Source of the DNA: Scortum barcoo
Lineage: Eukaryota; Chordata; Actinopteri; Centrarchiformes; Terapontidae
Length of the DNA stretch: 64,000 nt
Reading direction: 5' to 3'
Assembly (NCBI GenBank): GCA_023238725.1
Contig: CM041546.1
Coordinates: 13,074,528-13,138,527 of the forward strand
Part shown: positions 1 to 13,223 of the stretch, in pieces
How positions within the stretch are numbered: position 1 is the stretch's first letter
How the letters are laid out: the number at the start of each line of letters is the position of its first letter
Program-made: the position numbers and the translations under genes
The notes under the pieces: model-generated
What the model was told of the DNA's origin: nothing
Seen by the model: the letters and a program-made list of their open reading frames with translations, nothing else
Databases searched by the model: none

Positions 1-344
1 CACCCACCCTCATTCCTATCTCTTTTTACCATCTCTGCCTTCCCAGAAGAATGGCTGGCTCTTTGGCATGCACTGTTTTTTTTCTCTCTCTCTCTTTCTC
101 TCTTTCTATTCTCTCTCTGTCTGTCTGTCCATCCAGCAGGAAAGACGGCATGTCCTGCAGGGCTGTGCGTCTTTCCTTTATGAGTGCACTGAGGGGTCAG
201 GATCAGAGTGCCCATGAATCAGTCCCCACCCGGGATGAGGGTGACCTATATATTCTGCAATGTGGGCGGGTGTGTTTTTAGTTCATATCTGAGGCATTTA
301 ACTCATTCTCTGTCCCTTTTCCTGTCCCCCTTGTTGTCTCCCAG

Positions 345-3139
345 GCATCGACTTTAAAGTAAAGACCATTGAAGTGGATGGAAAGAAAGTGAAGCTACAA
401 GTCTGGTGAGAGATGACAGTCGGGGTCACTTCTCTGGAAACGTCCTGTTTTGTGATTCGGTGTTCCAAATAACGCTGATATGTCGTGTCCTTCTCTTCAC
501 TGACTCACTTTCCTGAGAGGAAAGAGGAACCTCCCTCTTCTTCTCCAAATCAGCACTTTATGATGGTTTATTGTCCATCACACATGGCTGCCGCAGAGAG
601 TCAATCCATTTCACAGAGGGACCTGAAGCCACATAGATTCAGCTCTCTGCAGCAGTGTAAAAGCACATTTGACCTGCACTGCAGCCTGCTACATCTGCAA
701 CATCCCTTTGATTACGGTTGTATTTTCTCGCAGGATGCATCGGTGCACATATCTTTACTTTGTGTGTGTGTGTGTGTGTGTGCAGGGACACAGCAGGCCA
801 GGAGAGGTTCAAGACCATTACAACAGCCTACTACAGAGGAGCCATGCCATGTGAGCACGGGACGCCTGCAGAACAAGCAGACTGGATAATCAGGCTGACA
901 TCACCGCCGCTTTGTGCTCTCGCTCTGTACCTTTTTTTTTTTTTTTTTTTTGACTGACTCCTTAAATCCTCTCCTCTTCAAATCTCGCTCTTTGTCTCTG
1001 TCGCAGGGCATCATCCTGGTGTACGATATCACAGACGAGAAGTCCTTTGAAAACATTCAGAACTGGATGAAGAGCATCAAAGAAGTGAGACTGTTTTACG
1101 CTCAGCCTAAAAGTAGTGTTTGGTCAATGACAGCATGTTGGTCGTAAGCATGGGTCTTTATTCTCTGCAGCAGCAAACAGTGATTTTTTTTAAAGGGTCC
1201 CTTCAGCCAAATTACAACCCCTAGAACGTCTTTCTCCTGAACAAATGAAAACTGAAACTACCATTATTTTCAATTGATCTGACGGTTATTTCTTGATTAA
1301 TGAATTGTAAGAAAAATATCTGAAAACAATGAAACCCCCCCTGCATAAATTCTTTGAGCCCATTACGATGTCTTCAGATATCTTGATTTAGCAGTTTATA
1401 CCCCCAAATAGATTCAATTCATAATAATATATAAAAGGTAAAAAAGCAGCAACTACTCACATTGGAAGGTTAGAAATTTGAACTTGAATATGCATTGAAA
1501 AATGATATGATATGATATGATATGATATGATATGATATGATATATAAAAATGATATATTGATGATCTGAGTAGTCCCAGATTAACATTCTATCAATCAGC
1601 TGATCAATCAGTCAACCAGTCCTCAGTCCTAGAGTTAATATCCCCAGTGAAAACATTCAAGTTTGTGTATTATCACGAGGAACTGGGACATGTCTATTTA
1701 AGGAGAGATAATGTCTCTCGACTGAGAAGGAAAATTGTCATTTGATTTTTATAGTATTATTGTATCTTAAGGTATTTCTGGCTATAATTGAGTAGTGACA
1801 TTAAAGCAGAGACGAGGCGAATGATGTACAGCAAAGGTTTCCACCTTTCAAATCAAACTGCTAACATACTATTCTACCAGGATTTTTGGACAGATAAAAT
1901 AATCCAGATCACAGTTCAAGAACTGAAATGTCATTAATGGCACAGGGAGGAGTGTCCTTCAGTAGTTCATTCTCATTAAACAGCTTTTGATTGTGGGCAA
2001 CTGTCATTAACATTTAATTATGTGTGAAAAACTTTGTCGGGATAGTTATCCAGAGGCAAATATTTCAAAAACAAAAAAAAATCAAAACTCACAGCAAGGC
2101 TCAATACAACCAGGCAAATTAATACTTTAGATACTTTAATACTTTTATACTTAGAGGATTTTAAATAAATCTTTCCATTTGTTATTTAGTTAGAATGAAA
2201 TTATGTTAAATCCAGGATATTAATATAGAAAAAATGCAAATACTCATTTTCCTATTTCTAACTTAATCATTTATTTGAGGATATCTTGGTCTGAAATAAA
2301 GACATTTTTCCTGCTGTACAGTCAAAGGCAGCTTATTCTGGTTCCTCTGCACTGATCCAATGATCTGATAATTTGATCTGTCTCATCAAACTACGCATTC
2401 CTGTGGGCAAGTACTCAACTTCCTTTAATTCCCTCTCTCCCAGAATGCATCAGCTGGGGTCAGCCGAATGTTACTAGGCAATAAGTGTGACATCGAAGCA
2501 AAGCGGAAAGTTTCCAAGGAGACCGGAGAAAAGGTGAGACAACATAAAATGTAATAAGCATTTTTTTTAATATAAGAAGGAGTGAGTGTTCAAGGGAGAA
2601 ATTGAGCATGTGCGAGATAAGAAGCAGGAAGTTGTTATTACCCATATCCTGACCCGCTGTAATCTGGTCTGGTGTCTGTTGACAGTTGGCAAAAGATCAT
2701 GGCATCAGGTTCTTTGAGACCAGTGCAAAGTCCAGCATTAACGTGGAGGAGGTGAGCTGGAACGCAGTCACTGACTTACAAAACACTTTCTTCATGCCTC
2801 AGTAAACATGAGCTCGTGGGCGTGTCCCTTTATGATGGTAATGTGTTGATATGCCAAAAATGCATTGACTGTCATTTTCTCTCACTCTTTTTTATCTTTA
2901 GTCTTTTCTGGCTCTGGCACGAGACATACTACAGAAATCCAACAAGAAACCAGTAAGTCAAAACAGACCAACCACAGAGCATTTGGTCCCAGTTTATCAC
3001 AAAACCTAATGTCGTACTACACGTGTCTGTAATATCCTCTCTTTGTATGCATTTCTGTGTTCGACAGGGCCCCACGGGTCGAGAGGTGAAGATCACAAGC
3101 AACACAGAGAAAAAGACCTCCAAATGTGTTCTTCTTTAG
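345..3139 (+). CDS. rab13: Rab13-type small GTPase, 5' partial (first exon outside window)
   Basis: Membrane-traffic GTPase of the Rab8/10/13 group; Rab13 acts in trans-Golgi/endosome recycling and tight-junction delivery. Exons read: 345-405, 786-846 (end uncertain), 1007-1084, 2444-2533, 2686-2751, 2902-2952, 3068-3139. Visible motifs in order: [13 protein letters not shown], switch [15 protein letters not shown] (guanine specificity), ETSAK, and a C-terminal CVLL CaaX-type box expected to be geranylgeranylated. Segments such as [16 protein letters not shown] and [12 protein letters not shown] fit Rab13 better than Rab8 or Rab10, although the tail reads CVLL where human RAB13 ends CSLG. The exon with the start codon and P-loop is not in the window. 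Oddity: the exon 3 donor is displaced by a duplicated CCATG, so strict GT-AG splicing breaks the frame (see findings). Family assignment is firm; the paralogue name is slightly less so. Confidence 0.9.
1085..2443 (+). other. rab13 intron 4
   Basis: A 1.36-kb AT-rich intron between the exon ending SIKE and the exon beginning NASAG. It holds a pentanucleotide TATGA-type microsatellite at about 1504-1545. I see no other coding or RNA signal. Confidence 0.7.
1504..1545. repeat. (TATGA)n microsatellite
   Basis: About eight tandem copies of a five-base unit inside rab13 intron 4, followed by a short TA run. Confidence 0.9.
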
Positions 3140-5400
3140 ATACGACGCAGGCCAGCACACACATAAGAAAAAAAAAACACGCCATACAAACTCAAAACAC
3201 ATCAGTATTACTGGAGAAAAACAGCACAGCAGGTTTTCTGTCTCCATCTGGTGGGCAAATACATACAAGAAGTATGTTTTTTTTTTTTTTTTGTTTTTTT
3301 TTATCCAAACTACCAAACTACCGATGTTTCTACTTTTGTTCCCCCAAACTTTCGTCAGAAAAATAATTTATAGATTCCTCCATTGAGCTGAAATTTTATC
3401 AAGGTGACCATGCCTGTATGTCATGCTGAACATATGTTCTCTTGCATTTCCTGTGATGGTTCTGTTATGAAAATATTGACTCTCAACAGAAAACTGACAC
3501 AGCATTTCACCAAGCAGTTCCAGCCTTGATTCAAGCTATAAATGTGTGTTCCCACCACGTTATTATTATCCCTACACCAGCACCGCTTAATGTCTTAAAA
3601 GAACTTAAGGTATGTTTTTAAATCTTTTTTGGAGGACTGGGTAGCAGTTTAATGGCACCATTCCATTAATTTCTTATGTGTGAGTACAAACAGTAGTAGC
3701 TTTAAGGAGCTCAGTGGCAGAGGGGCAGTTTAATGGGAAGTGTTTTGATCCACATCCAAAAGGCCTAGAGACCCAGAGGCATATCCTAGATTCTGTTAGA
3801 TGGTTTAAATACTGGACATAATCGGCAAATGGATTCATGTACAAGTCACAAAACATCCTGATGTACCAAAGCACTTTCAGTTTTGCCAGTTCCCTGTTTT
3901 TAATTGAACAAGTTTATTACATCAGCGGCACAGACAAGCTGACATTACAATCTTAGACATTAAGTTTCAAATGTTGGAAAATGTATGGTTACGTTTCATT
4001 ATGTTTATGTTGTGCTGGCCCTTTTAAGAATTTATGAAATGTTTCAGTAGTGTACAGTATTATAATGCATTCAACAGAATCTACAGTAACAGGTATTGAA
4101 TTGAATTGAGTATTCAATACTGTAACATGGACATTTTCTGCTTACATCCTACGAACAAGTGGAAAATAGGCGCTTCACGTTATTGAATTAAAGAAGCTAG
4201 TTGTATTGAGCTGAATATGAAACAAACACTGGCAGTAAACAAGCATTGTTTTAACAGATGAATGGATTGAGAATGTGGACGGCAGGAACAGAGATAAGTG
4301 CAATATGAGAAGATGAGTGGGGAGATGAAATAATGATGGGTAATGCAAGTGAATGGACAGGATGTGATGGAAGCAGCAGACGCTCACACATCCCTCATTT
4401 TGGATTGATTTCGTGGGTCTTGTGTTTTATCTGAAGTGCCTGGTAAATCTCTTACTAAACACTAGCACACATAAGCCACATCTGACAAGACGGTCTCTGT
4501 GGTCAGGCAGTTTAAAAAAATTTAAATGGGATGCTCATCTGATCCTGTCAGGCACACAGACTGTATTTCCTGTATCTACTTTTTATGCATTGCTTTCACA
4601 TCCTTCATAAGACTTTGTATGTTATTAACAGAGCTGCCGCTTGCCAAATAAAAAAAAATTATGAGTGTGTTGTAGATTTTAGTGGCTCATTCATGGATTT
4701 TCTGAATGTCTTCTTGTGAGAAGTAAAGTCAATTTTATTTTGTTTTTTATTTGTGCAAACTACAAATAAGATGACAAATCAGATGTAGGTGTAATGAAAT
4801 AAACAGAACTGAACACAAAAGAGTTACACGTAACTAACAGAGGGTATGATTTAAAGGTACAGATTTTAAAGATTACAGATTTTAAAATTTGATTGTGTAT
4901 GAAGATAATAGTAATAATGATAGTTAAATGAAAGTGTAAATTAAAAATGAAGACAAATGACAATTGTAAAATTACAATATGGAAGTAAGAAGAATAAGAA
5001 TATGAGGTAGATACATACGTGCATAAGAACAATATGGATCGAAGAAGACTTCTTTTTTACTTTTTTGACTTTTTTTGGCTTCAGCCTTCAACTTCTGTGT
5101 TGCTATGATCTATTTTCTGCTATGATCTATGTTCTTTTAATTTATGCAGTTTCATTAAATTCTATTACTTAAGACTGAAATAAAAGTAAATATAATTCAA
5201 ATAGCGAGGCAGCTGACAGTTAAAGAGCAGAAGGTGGTTTTGTGTCTCAAGGACACCGAGAGGAAATATGTCGCCGGTGAATATATGGGCCTGAATGAAA
5301 CCAGGCACCTATTTGGGACACTCACTCTCACTATTAGGACCCCCTGCTGCCTTCTTTTTAACTACTGTCATCCCAGTGCAGCAGCCAGCACGGTGAGAGC
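3140..5400 (+). other. rab13 3' UTR and intergenic spacer
   Basis: Follows the rab13 stop codon. The long 3' UTR probably runs to the AATAAA at 4647-4652. From about 4.7 to 5.3 kb the sequence is AT-rich with no supportable gene; GC content rises towards the entrep3 promoter at about 5.4 kb. Confidence 0.6.
4647..4652 (+). terminator. candidate rab13 polyadenylation signal
   Basis: AATAAA about 1.5 kb after the rab13 stop, followed by an A-rich stretch and then GT-rich sequence. It is the first canonical hexamer in a sensible position. Confidence 0.5.
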
Positions 5401-6410
5401 TTTCTCCCCCCTCATTACTGCAGCAGCGGGAGAGAGAGCCTGTCGCTAGGCAACCGCCCCTCCTTCCCAGCATCAGCACCAGGACGGTGTGCGCGCGCTC
5501 TGCCGCATCTTCAAGTTGCCTGCACGTTCCTCTGCGTGCTTTGTCATCACGCAGGGCAGGTTTCGGTTTGCAAACACGATACATCTCTCTCCCGGTGCCG
5601 GAGCTGTACCGGGGGGAAGGACGCGAGGGCAGCGGAAGGAGGGGCGAGCGAAAGGATGACTAATTATCTTGATGGATTTAAACATGTAATCGCGCACATA
5701 GGTAAGATAGGCTATGTTGTTATGTTCATGTGACGCCTTGTGGGAGGCAACGAGGTAAACGTCCGGTATGCGCACACACACACACACACTAAAACACACA
5801 CACACGGGCTGAACAGGGATGCCCGCGTGACTGCAGGGAGGAAAGAAGCGGCCGAGGAGGAGGAGGAGGAGGAGGAGGTGGGGGGGGGGGGCGATGTAGG
5901 TGCATGTGTGTGGACCACCGCAAAACCCCCGAGGTGGAGTTCTCAAAGACTGAAACCTGTGAGGAAAGATCCATCCCGGGCCTGGCTGCTATTTTTGGTG
6001 CAGTTTGAAAATCGATGGAGGATATTTATTTCCTGTTCATGTCGAGGTAATTAGTCCCCGCTTCCCGCTCGAGCCGATGTGATCTTGGGGCTTTTGATTT
6101 CCACGCCGTCTTTTCCGCTCCGTGACAGGATGAGGACCTAAGGTAAGGTCGCGGGAGGGGAGCGCACATGTTCGGATGGTGTCTCCTCCTGACCGGACCC
6201 ACGGACTGATCGGCTCGCTGTCGTCTCTGCCAGGATAGGGGGTGAAACCAGCGAGGGATCAGCTGGTTTCTTTGGGCTGCTGCTTAAAAAAAAAAAAAAA
6301 AATTTAAAAAGAAAAAATGCGGCCTGCTCGGGTCTCCAGTTACTGCAATGCCTTTGGCGAGAGGAGGCAGAGGTGGAAGGCAGAAGATGGAGAGGAGGCA
6401 GCCGCAAAAG
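5400..6410 (+). promoter_or_regulatory. entrep3 promoter / 5' UTR exon region
   Basis: Locally GC- and CpG-rich block in otherwise AT-rich flanks, with a GAG-repeat tract near 5.86 kb and a (CA)n run near 5.78 kb. A strong donor (GCAAAAG then gtaaac) at 6410/6411 suggests a non-coding first exon ending here. A good acceptor after a pyrimidine tract at 6821-6823 would start the exon carrying the initiator ATG. Transcription start not determined. Confidence 0.5.
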
Positions 6411-6899
6411 GTAAACAGGCTCAGCAGTGATGTGTAGATTGCAGAAAATCCAGTCCCATTTGTGTGATAGTGTTTTGATGACGAGGATGAAATAGACTGT
6501 ACTCGCTGGGCTACAGTGGCCTGTGAGCTGCATGGGGTGAAACAGACACTGTATTGACTGAAGCAATCTTAGTATCATGGCTGAAACGTCAAATGGGGCG
6601 AGTACGGCAGCTGTGAGTGTGTAGTGGCTGCTCAATTCTCCACTTTCTGCTGACAAAGTTCTTGGACTCCCTGACTGGACTATAGTGCGCACCATGGGGC
6701 ATTGCGCAGAACCCGTGGCACTTGCCAGTGGAGAGCTTGGTGCATAATTTTGACAGAGTGGAGCTCCGAAGCCAGCATTTATGTCTCTCCCTCTCCCACT
6801 CTGCTGCACTTCTACCCACACAGCCAAACTTTGTTTTATGAACCCAGAGTGAGCGTGACGCCTCTTGTCCAGCCTCCTCCACGTGCCAACAAGCCTGAC

Positions 6900-9800
6900 A
6901 TGCCTTCGCCGTCAGACTCCAGCAGCGTGGCTTCGGCCTCGGGGTCTCGAGGCTGGTCGGACAGCCGCAGGGGGATGTCCGGCCGGGGGCCCGGCGGCGC
7001 ACGGCTACTCCTGTACCTGGGACTATGCCACCTGGGCCTGGGGGCCATGGTCCTGGCCTTCTCCTTCACCAGCATGGCCTTCACGTCCTCAGCTCGTGTG
7101 AGGCAGTCCTGTCCATTCTGGGCTGGATTCTTTGTAAGTTTAAATCTGACTGACAGAATTCAGAATATAACAACAGATCCTGTATGAAGCTTGTGTTTTT
7201 TGATGTATGTGGTGTGTGTTTGCAGGTAGTGGCATCAGGAATAGTTGGAATAATCTCATGGAGAAGACCTCTGACGCTGGTGGTATGTATATTTCCATCT
7301 GATAAAAGGAGCAATCATGTCTCTTAGCTGCTGGTGTAAAACTGTGTGCCATGGAGCAATGCTAGATTACCAAGGGAGTAAAGAGGACCCTGAGGCCTAG
7401 ACCCACAGGGGCCCCCGTAAACCCCATGAGCTTTTGACCACAGAACATGATCTTCATCGGCAGATGAAGTTTGTCCAATGTTATGGAATTGTAGATGTTC
7501 AAGTTTCCATTTCTTATAAGTACTGAAAAAAAATGTTTATAGATTATTCTTGACTTTGGACGTTAAAAGGTGAAATGTAAAAGAGCAGTAAGGTCAGTCC
7601 TGCACATTTACCTTCAGGTCTCGTCAAACGGCCCTGTGTCCAAGTAGAGTTGTAAAATGTTTGTATACATTTATATAAAAACAATACTTATATGTAGATG
7701 TTTGTATTAAGTCAGTTAAAATTACTACAAACTAAGAAACCCACAGCAAATTTGGGAGTGGTTGATCTGTCTATAACATAGAGGGTTTCAGTCCATCCAA
7801 AAATCAAACTGGGAACTTCACTTGTGAGTTCCTCCTCTCTTACTGAAGGTATGTTTATCAGTGAAATTACCTGCCAAAGTGTTTGGTTGAAAGAATAAAA
7901 CATAGCACATTCTTGGCACCATGCACTGCACAAGTTTTGATACCCTGCTCCAAATCAAAACATGGCTCTGTGTTCCCCCCCGCAGGTGTCACTGTTCATG
8001 CTGCTGTCAGCAGTGTGTGTGATCCTGAGCCTGGCCGGCTCAATGCTCTCCTGTCAGAATGCACAGATGGTCAAGTCTATGCTCACCTGCCAGGTACGCA
8101 ACATTATGAAAGTGCTGTTCTCCGCCTCATGCTGAAATGCCTTGCTAGCCAGATGCATGGGGAATGTGGCAGGGATAACTGAATATGTTTTCAGTGTGCA
8201 CTTCAGTGCTTCTCACCAACCCTCTGTGTGTGCGTAGGTGGAGAATGGCCTGTGCGTGTGCTGCGCGCCCACTCACTCCTGCTCCATCACAGAGGAGGAG
8301 ACCCTGGTCCTCTACCTGAATGCAGACTGTCACTCAGTCAGACATCAGCTGAAGGTAGGTAGGATTAATATTATCAAGAAATTATCATTTTAGTGCCAAA
8401 GTTAACCACTGAAGTTTTAAAGTCTGTATTAAAACAAGTCAGGAGCTCATGAAAACTTAGTTTTTTTTGGTACTTGTTCACTATGTTAATCTGGGTAATC
8501 CTTCTTGATCCACTTTCACTGTAAGTAATGGGGAACAGAATCCATTATTACAGGCCTTGTATCTCCTCTTGTGCACATTCATTTGAAGTTAAAATGAGGG
8601 CTTCAACTTCAGACTTAGGTAAATTAAGTGAATATTTTCCAAAGTTAGTCATTTTAGAACAAACTGTAGATTCAGCTTCAAATTAGCTTGAAATTTAACT
8701 TTTGAATCCATTTTTGCATTGGCACAGTGGATTTTGTTCCTCACATAGAAAGTGGAACAAGACAGGATTTTTTAAGGGCCAGTATGAACAGGAGGAAGAA
8801 ACCTGACTAGTGTTTTAACACAGACCTGAAAATTGTGAACATATCCTTTAAATACGCCCATAAAACATCTTTACATTTAAGCATCTTTATGTGTATTTCT
8901 CTGCAGGACCTTTTGTTCAGTGCATGTGGTCTCAGCATTCTCTCCACCATCATCTGCACTCTGTCCACTGTGACCTGCAGTATCCACATATTCTCTCTGG
9001 ACCTTGTGCACCTGGTGAGTGCAGACACAGCACATTTCACACCAGACTGACTTTTTCTGCCACCCAGCAGTAAACTACACTGCTGCATTCAGGGATTAGG
9101 GTTTACATTTGAAAACAGACTTTATATGAGTGTTGCAGCCCATTATTTGTCTAAATGATAGTGATGTGTTTCCCTTTCTCCCTGCCCAGCTGGCACCACA
9201 TCGCTCTCGTTCTGTCAACCCAGAATGCACCACTCCTCAGGATGCCTTCCTGACCAACATCATGGACTTTGATGAGTTTGTCCCACCCATTCCTCCGCCC
9301 CCCTACTATCCTCCTGAGTACACATGTAGCTCTGAAACAGATGCTCAGAGGTATTTATATATTAAGTATCAATTAGAATACACACACATTGGACAGTGTG
9401 ATTGATATTTTTCTATTCACGTCTAGCATCACCTACAATGGCTCCATGGAGAGTCCTGTTCCTCTCTATCCCACTGACTGCCCCCCTCCTTATGAAGCTG
9501 TGATGGGACAAAGAGCTGCAAGCCAGGTGAGCCATGCGTATATGTGTGTGTAGCTGTACGTGTGTGTGTGTTTGTATGTGTGTGTGTGTGTGTGATGTAC
9601 CCACTGCCCATGCTGATCTTTGTATATGTTGACTGTCAAGGCAACAGTGTATGATCCCCATGGCACAGAGCTGTCTGTAGAGAGAGGAACGTCAACAGCT
9701 TTCAGTGGAGAAGGTGAGAAACCATCACATGTTGTCGCAGATTAGGAGTGGCATTATGATTGTGTTTAAAAAAAATTTGATTGTAATTTGAAGTATTTGG

Positions 9801-10059
9801 GAGAATGTGACAATCAATGATAAATCAATAAACCAGAAAGTATAAAAAAAGTTACAATTGCTTAATCATTTATAAAGCAACACTCACTAATTCTCCAATA
9901 TTGTTTTTTAAAATATTAACAAATCTACAAAATAACCAATGTATGTATTGATAATGAAAGTAATTGTTTAGACCTAATTTAACTCCTGACCTCAGCTGTC
10001 AGTCAGTGCTTTAAAATGTCAACCATTTTCTGAAAGGAAACTCTCTCTCTCTCTCTCTA

Positions 10060-10106
<47 letters not shown>

Positions 10107-13100
10107 CTATAATTAAAAGTTTTAGAAGGAATTGGATGCAGAAATGCTGAATCTTTTAAACTGTGATTTAAGCTTTATAAAAGATACATTTCTCCCTCCA
10201 TAATAAAGAAATATCTTTGTTGTCAGTGTCCATGGACAGTGCATCTCTGCTGATGTCAGAGATTGTGGACATCCCAGATGATTCCTCCCCCTCTGATGAC
10301 TCCTGTCTCATGGAAGTAGGGCTGAGGAACCAGGGGGAGAGGGGAAACAGGACCACTGGTGAGGTGGGGGATGGGGGAGACAGTGGAGAGTACATCAGCT
10401 TTCGCGGTCCCCCTTCTCTGACACCAGAGAGTCCTCTGGCTGGGGGCCCGAGAGCCAGACGCTTCCTCAGAGGAGAGAGGTCCAACTCCTGCTCTTCACC
10501 CAGCACAGCGACCACCACATACAGGTGAGGACAAGCACACAAACACGCACATACAGACATACAGTTTACTGATGTGAGGTTTCTACAGTTGCAACTCTGA
10601 TAGAATAAGGTATACATAGATAATGGATGGATATTATATGATTATTTCATGCTCTCCTGCAGGTCTCCTGTGCTGCGTCGCCAGGCTATGCTAGCTAGCA
10701 GCTGCTCACAGCTGGAAGTAATAGGGGGGTCTAACTCTCAACAGCGATCCTCCATCCCAGAATTTCGAGTTTGCCCCTCCAGTCCCTCCCGACAAGGAGC
10801 ACCCCCACCTTTCACTGTTCCTCCCACTTCCACCTCCTCAGCTGCGAGCGAGCAGAGCGGTGGTCAAGGTACCGGGTCACCTCTCCCAAGCCAACCACTG
10901 TTCCTTCGACGAAGGGCTGGGAAGATTGAGAAGGACGGAGAAGGCGTAAGACGGGATAGTGAAGGGATTCTTCATCTTGTGAGGTCGCACAGTGAGCCAG
11001 GCCTCGGATCCTCGACTGATACAGGTAAGTCAGACATGAAAATGAGTCCATCTCTTACATTACTAGTTTGATATCCAAAACCTGACCTTGTATCTCCTCT
11101 TCTCTAGTTGACTTTGGCTCTCCAGGCAGCAAAGCATCTACAGACACGGGTAAGAGCTGTGGTAGCTCAGTGGCCTAAACCACATTGCATCCTGGGTTCA
11201 AACCTGGCTCAGATCCTTTGCTGCATGTTATCACCACCTCTCTTTTCTTTACTGTTTTGTTTTCATATTTCATTGTCCAATTAAAGGCAGAAAACGGAAA
11301 CACGTCTAAGTTCTTTCGATGAGATAAAATTCACACATTAAAATAATAATTTGCAGCTAATGGCCTTTTAGAAACTAATGACAATTTTAACACTGGAGGT
11401 TGAAAATCTGCTCCCATGTGCATGTGATTTATGAAACTCTCCCACAACATCTAAATTAGCAGTGATTTGATTGAAGTTTGCAAAATTAGATTCTGGTGTG
11501 GAAACAATAATGTCTCTCACCAGTTCCTCATTTACATATCATTATTTTCAAATCATACATCATGATTTATGAACATTGGATATGAAATGGAACATAGTGA
11601 AAGATATCCAGGGTTGTAGTATGAAACAGCAGCTTTGTGAATTCATGAAGTTTAAATTTGTATTTTTTAAGGTAGACTTATAGTCTCAACTACTACTTTT
11701 CAACACCAAATCATATGCTTCTATTTTTCTTGCAGCAAATGAGGACAAGGCATATACTGTCATTAGAAGTGTTCCATACTCATGTAAAGTATATGTCTTT
11801 GAATCAAGGCTACACTTTTTCCAGGCAGAAATGTCTCTTACTGCTATAACAAAGATTTTATTGAATAATACAGATCAGGATCATATGAAGCACTTCTGGA
11901 CCTCTTGACTATTCTCTGCTGCCTGCTTAAACTCAGAATATTTCAGTACTCTTAGCTATTTTTTCCAGGATTTTGTCCGTAGCTCTTTTGCATGATATTG
12001 TATGGAGTATGGAGTATGGAGTGATGCTGCTGTTCAGTTTCAGTTAATGAGTTCATTCTTTTCTTGCCATGGAGCTCTGTGGGAGAGCTGCCATCGTGTT
12101 TTGTTCTCTTTGTCCCTTTTTTATGTGTTAGGGAGGACGGTTACGCTTTTTTTCTTTTTGGGCAGTTTATTCAGTAATGTGTTTTATTTCTAGTCACAGC
12201 TCGTTGGTTTGTTATTTTAGCCTTTGCTCTCCCCAAAGTTCAATTTAAGTTTTTGTATCTAGCAATAAATAACGAGAAAATGGGACCCCTGATGTTCTTC
12301 ATCTAGCTTTATGTTATTGCCTTTTCCCCTGGAGCAATTTTGGGTTGTAACAGTATTATAACTTTATAACTTAGGGCCAATATCGCTCAGTTTTTTTATG
12401 ACTCCATCTCTCAAAGGTCCGTCCTCTGAGGCATGTCTGTTGCCCCGTACCGCTTTGCCTCCTGCTGCAGCTCTGCCGAGGAAAGGCAGCATGAAATCAG
12501 CAGCCACGGGCGTGCAGGTCCCCTACAAACCTCCCCCCACCTCACCACTGCGTTTACCTAAAGACTGCCACCGTTCCCTTGGAGACCTTAAGGTTAGTCT
12601 ATAAAAGTGTTCGTCCGATGGAAGAGAAGCAACAAACAAAGTTATTTATGGGTGTGAGTCTTGAAGTCTGGGCTGTTGTTTGACTGTCTCATTTCATCTT
12701 CCCCTTCACTCATTTTTTAACACTTCCCTCAGGTGACTCGGGGTCTGGTGGCTCGCTTCCTGCAGCGCTCCAAACGCAACCTAGCGCCCCCCTCTGAACA
12801 TGCTGGGAGCACAGGGCAGGGGCCTAAAAGGAGGAGTGGAGCTGAGGGCGCTGCCACCAACCACCTGCCCTTGGAACAAGTACGACAAGTTCTGATTAAA
12901 CTCATTTATTTCCCTCCATCTGCAGCTCACTGCATAGTAAATACATTTTTGCTCTCTAAAATCACCCTTAGGTGTTGCTGACCCCTTGGAACACCAGCAG
13001 AGGACACCCCAACCACCACTCCCATCACCCCCATCGCCGTGGACACCACCATTCCCATAGTGACAGTCGACACAACCGGCACTACAGCAGCCGCGTGCCG

Positions 13101-13223
13101 GAGGGGATCCACCTGCGCAGCTGTGGAGATTTAAGCTCCTCCTCGGCGTCACTACGTCGATTAGTGACACCCAATCCACCGCACGGTTCATCGGGAGCTC
13201 TCTACTCAGAGTCTGCACTGTGA
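6900..13223 (+). CDS. entrep3: ENTREP3 (FAM189B) four-transmembrane PPxY adaptor protein
   Basis: Membrane protein of the ENTREP/FAM189 family, thought to recruit NEDD4-type (WW-domain) ubiquitin ligases through PPxY motifs. Fourteen coding exons: 6900-7133, 7226-7282, 7986-8093, 8238-8354, 8907-9014, 9190-9350, 9427-9526, 9641-9713, 10227-10524, 10663-11024, 11108-11149, 12417-12592, 12733-12879, 12972-13223. All phases join, giving 744 aa (human about 670). Start chosen because MPSPSDSSS matches the family N-terminus; an in-frame ATG at 6702 lies upstream of the likely acceptor. Four hydrophobic segments fall in exons 1, 2-3, 3 and 5. Then come PPYYPPEY and CPPPYEAVMG, a Ser/Pro-rich cytoplasmic tail, RSHSEPG and the C-terminal HLRSCGDLSSSS shared with human FAM189B. 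Exon 14 carries a His-rich stretch not recalled from the human protein. Confidence 0.95.
10041..10105. repeat. (TC)n(TA)n compound microsatellite
   Basis: About 20 bases of TC repeat grading into about 40 bases of TA repeat, in entrep3 intron 8. Confidence 0.9.
11155..11296 (+). repeat. tRNA-derived SINE fragment in entrep3 intron 11
   Basis: Contains a tRNA-like A-box region (GTAGCTCAGTGG) and B box (GGGTTCAAACCTGG), followed by CCTTTGCTGCATGTTATCACC and a tail ending CCAATTAAAGGCAGAAAA. This order (tRNA head, TTGCTGCATGT body, AATAAAGGCA-like tail) is typical of teleost SINEs. It starts immediately beside the exon 11 donor. It is not a functional tRNA gene: no acceptor stem closes. Confidence 0.7.

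Noticed and set aside
485..957. Overlapping plus-strand frames around the rab13 exon 3
   Set aside because: They run through intron and a (TG)n tract in frames other than the Rab frame.
5712..6054. Several open frames on both strands in the GC-rich block before entrep3
   Set aside because: Arise from (CA)n and GAG repeats in a promoter/5' UTR region; no coding signature.
6702..6899. In-frame upstream ATG extending entrep3 by 66 codons
   Set aside because: Not family-like and placed upstream of a strong acceptor at 6823; MPSPSDSS matches the known N-terminus.
11155..11240. Possible tRNA gene (A and B boxes)
   Set aside because: No closing acceptor stem and the downstream body and tail are those of a teleost SINE.
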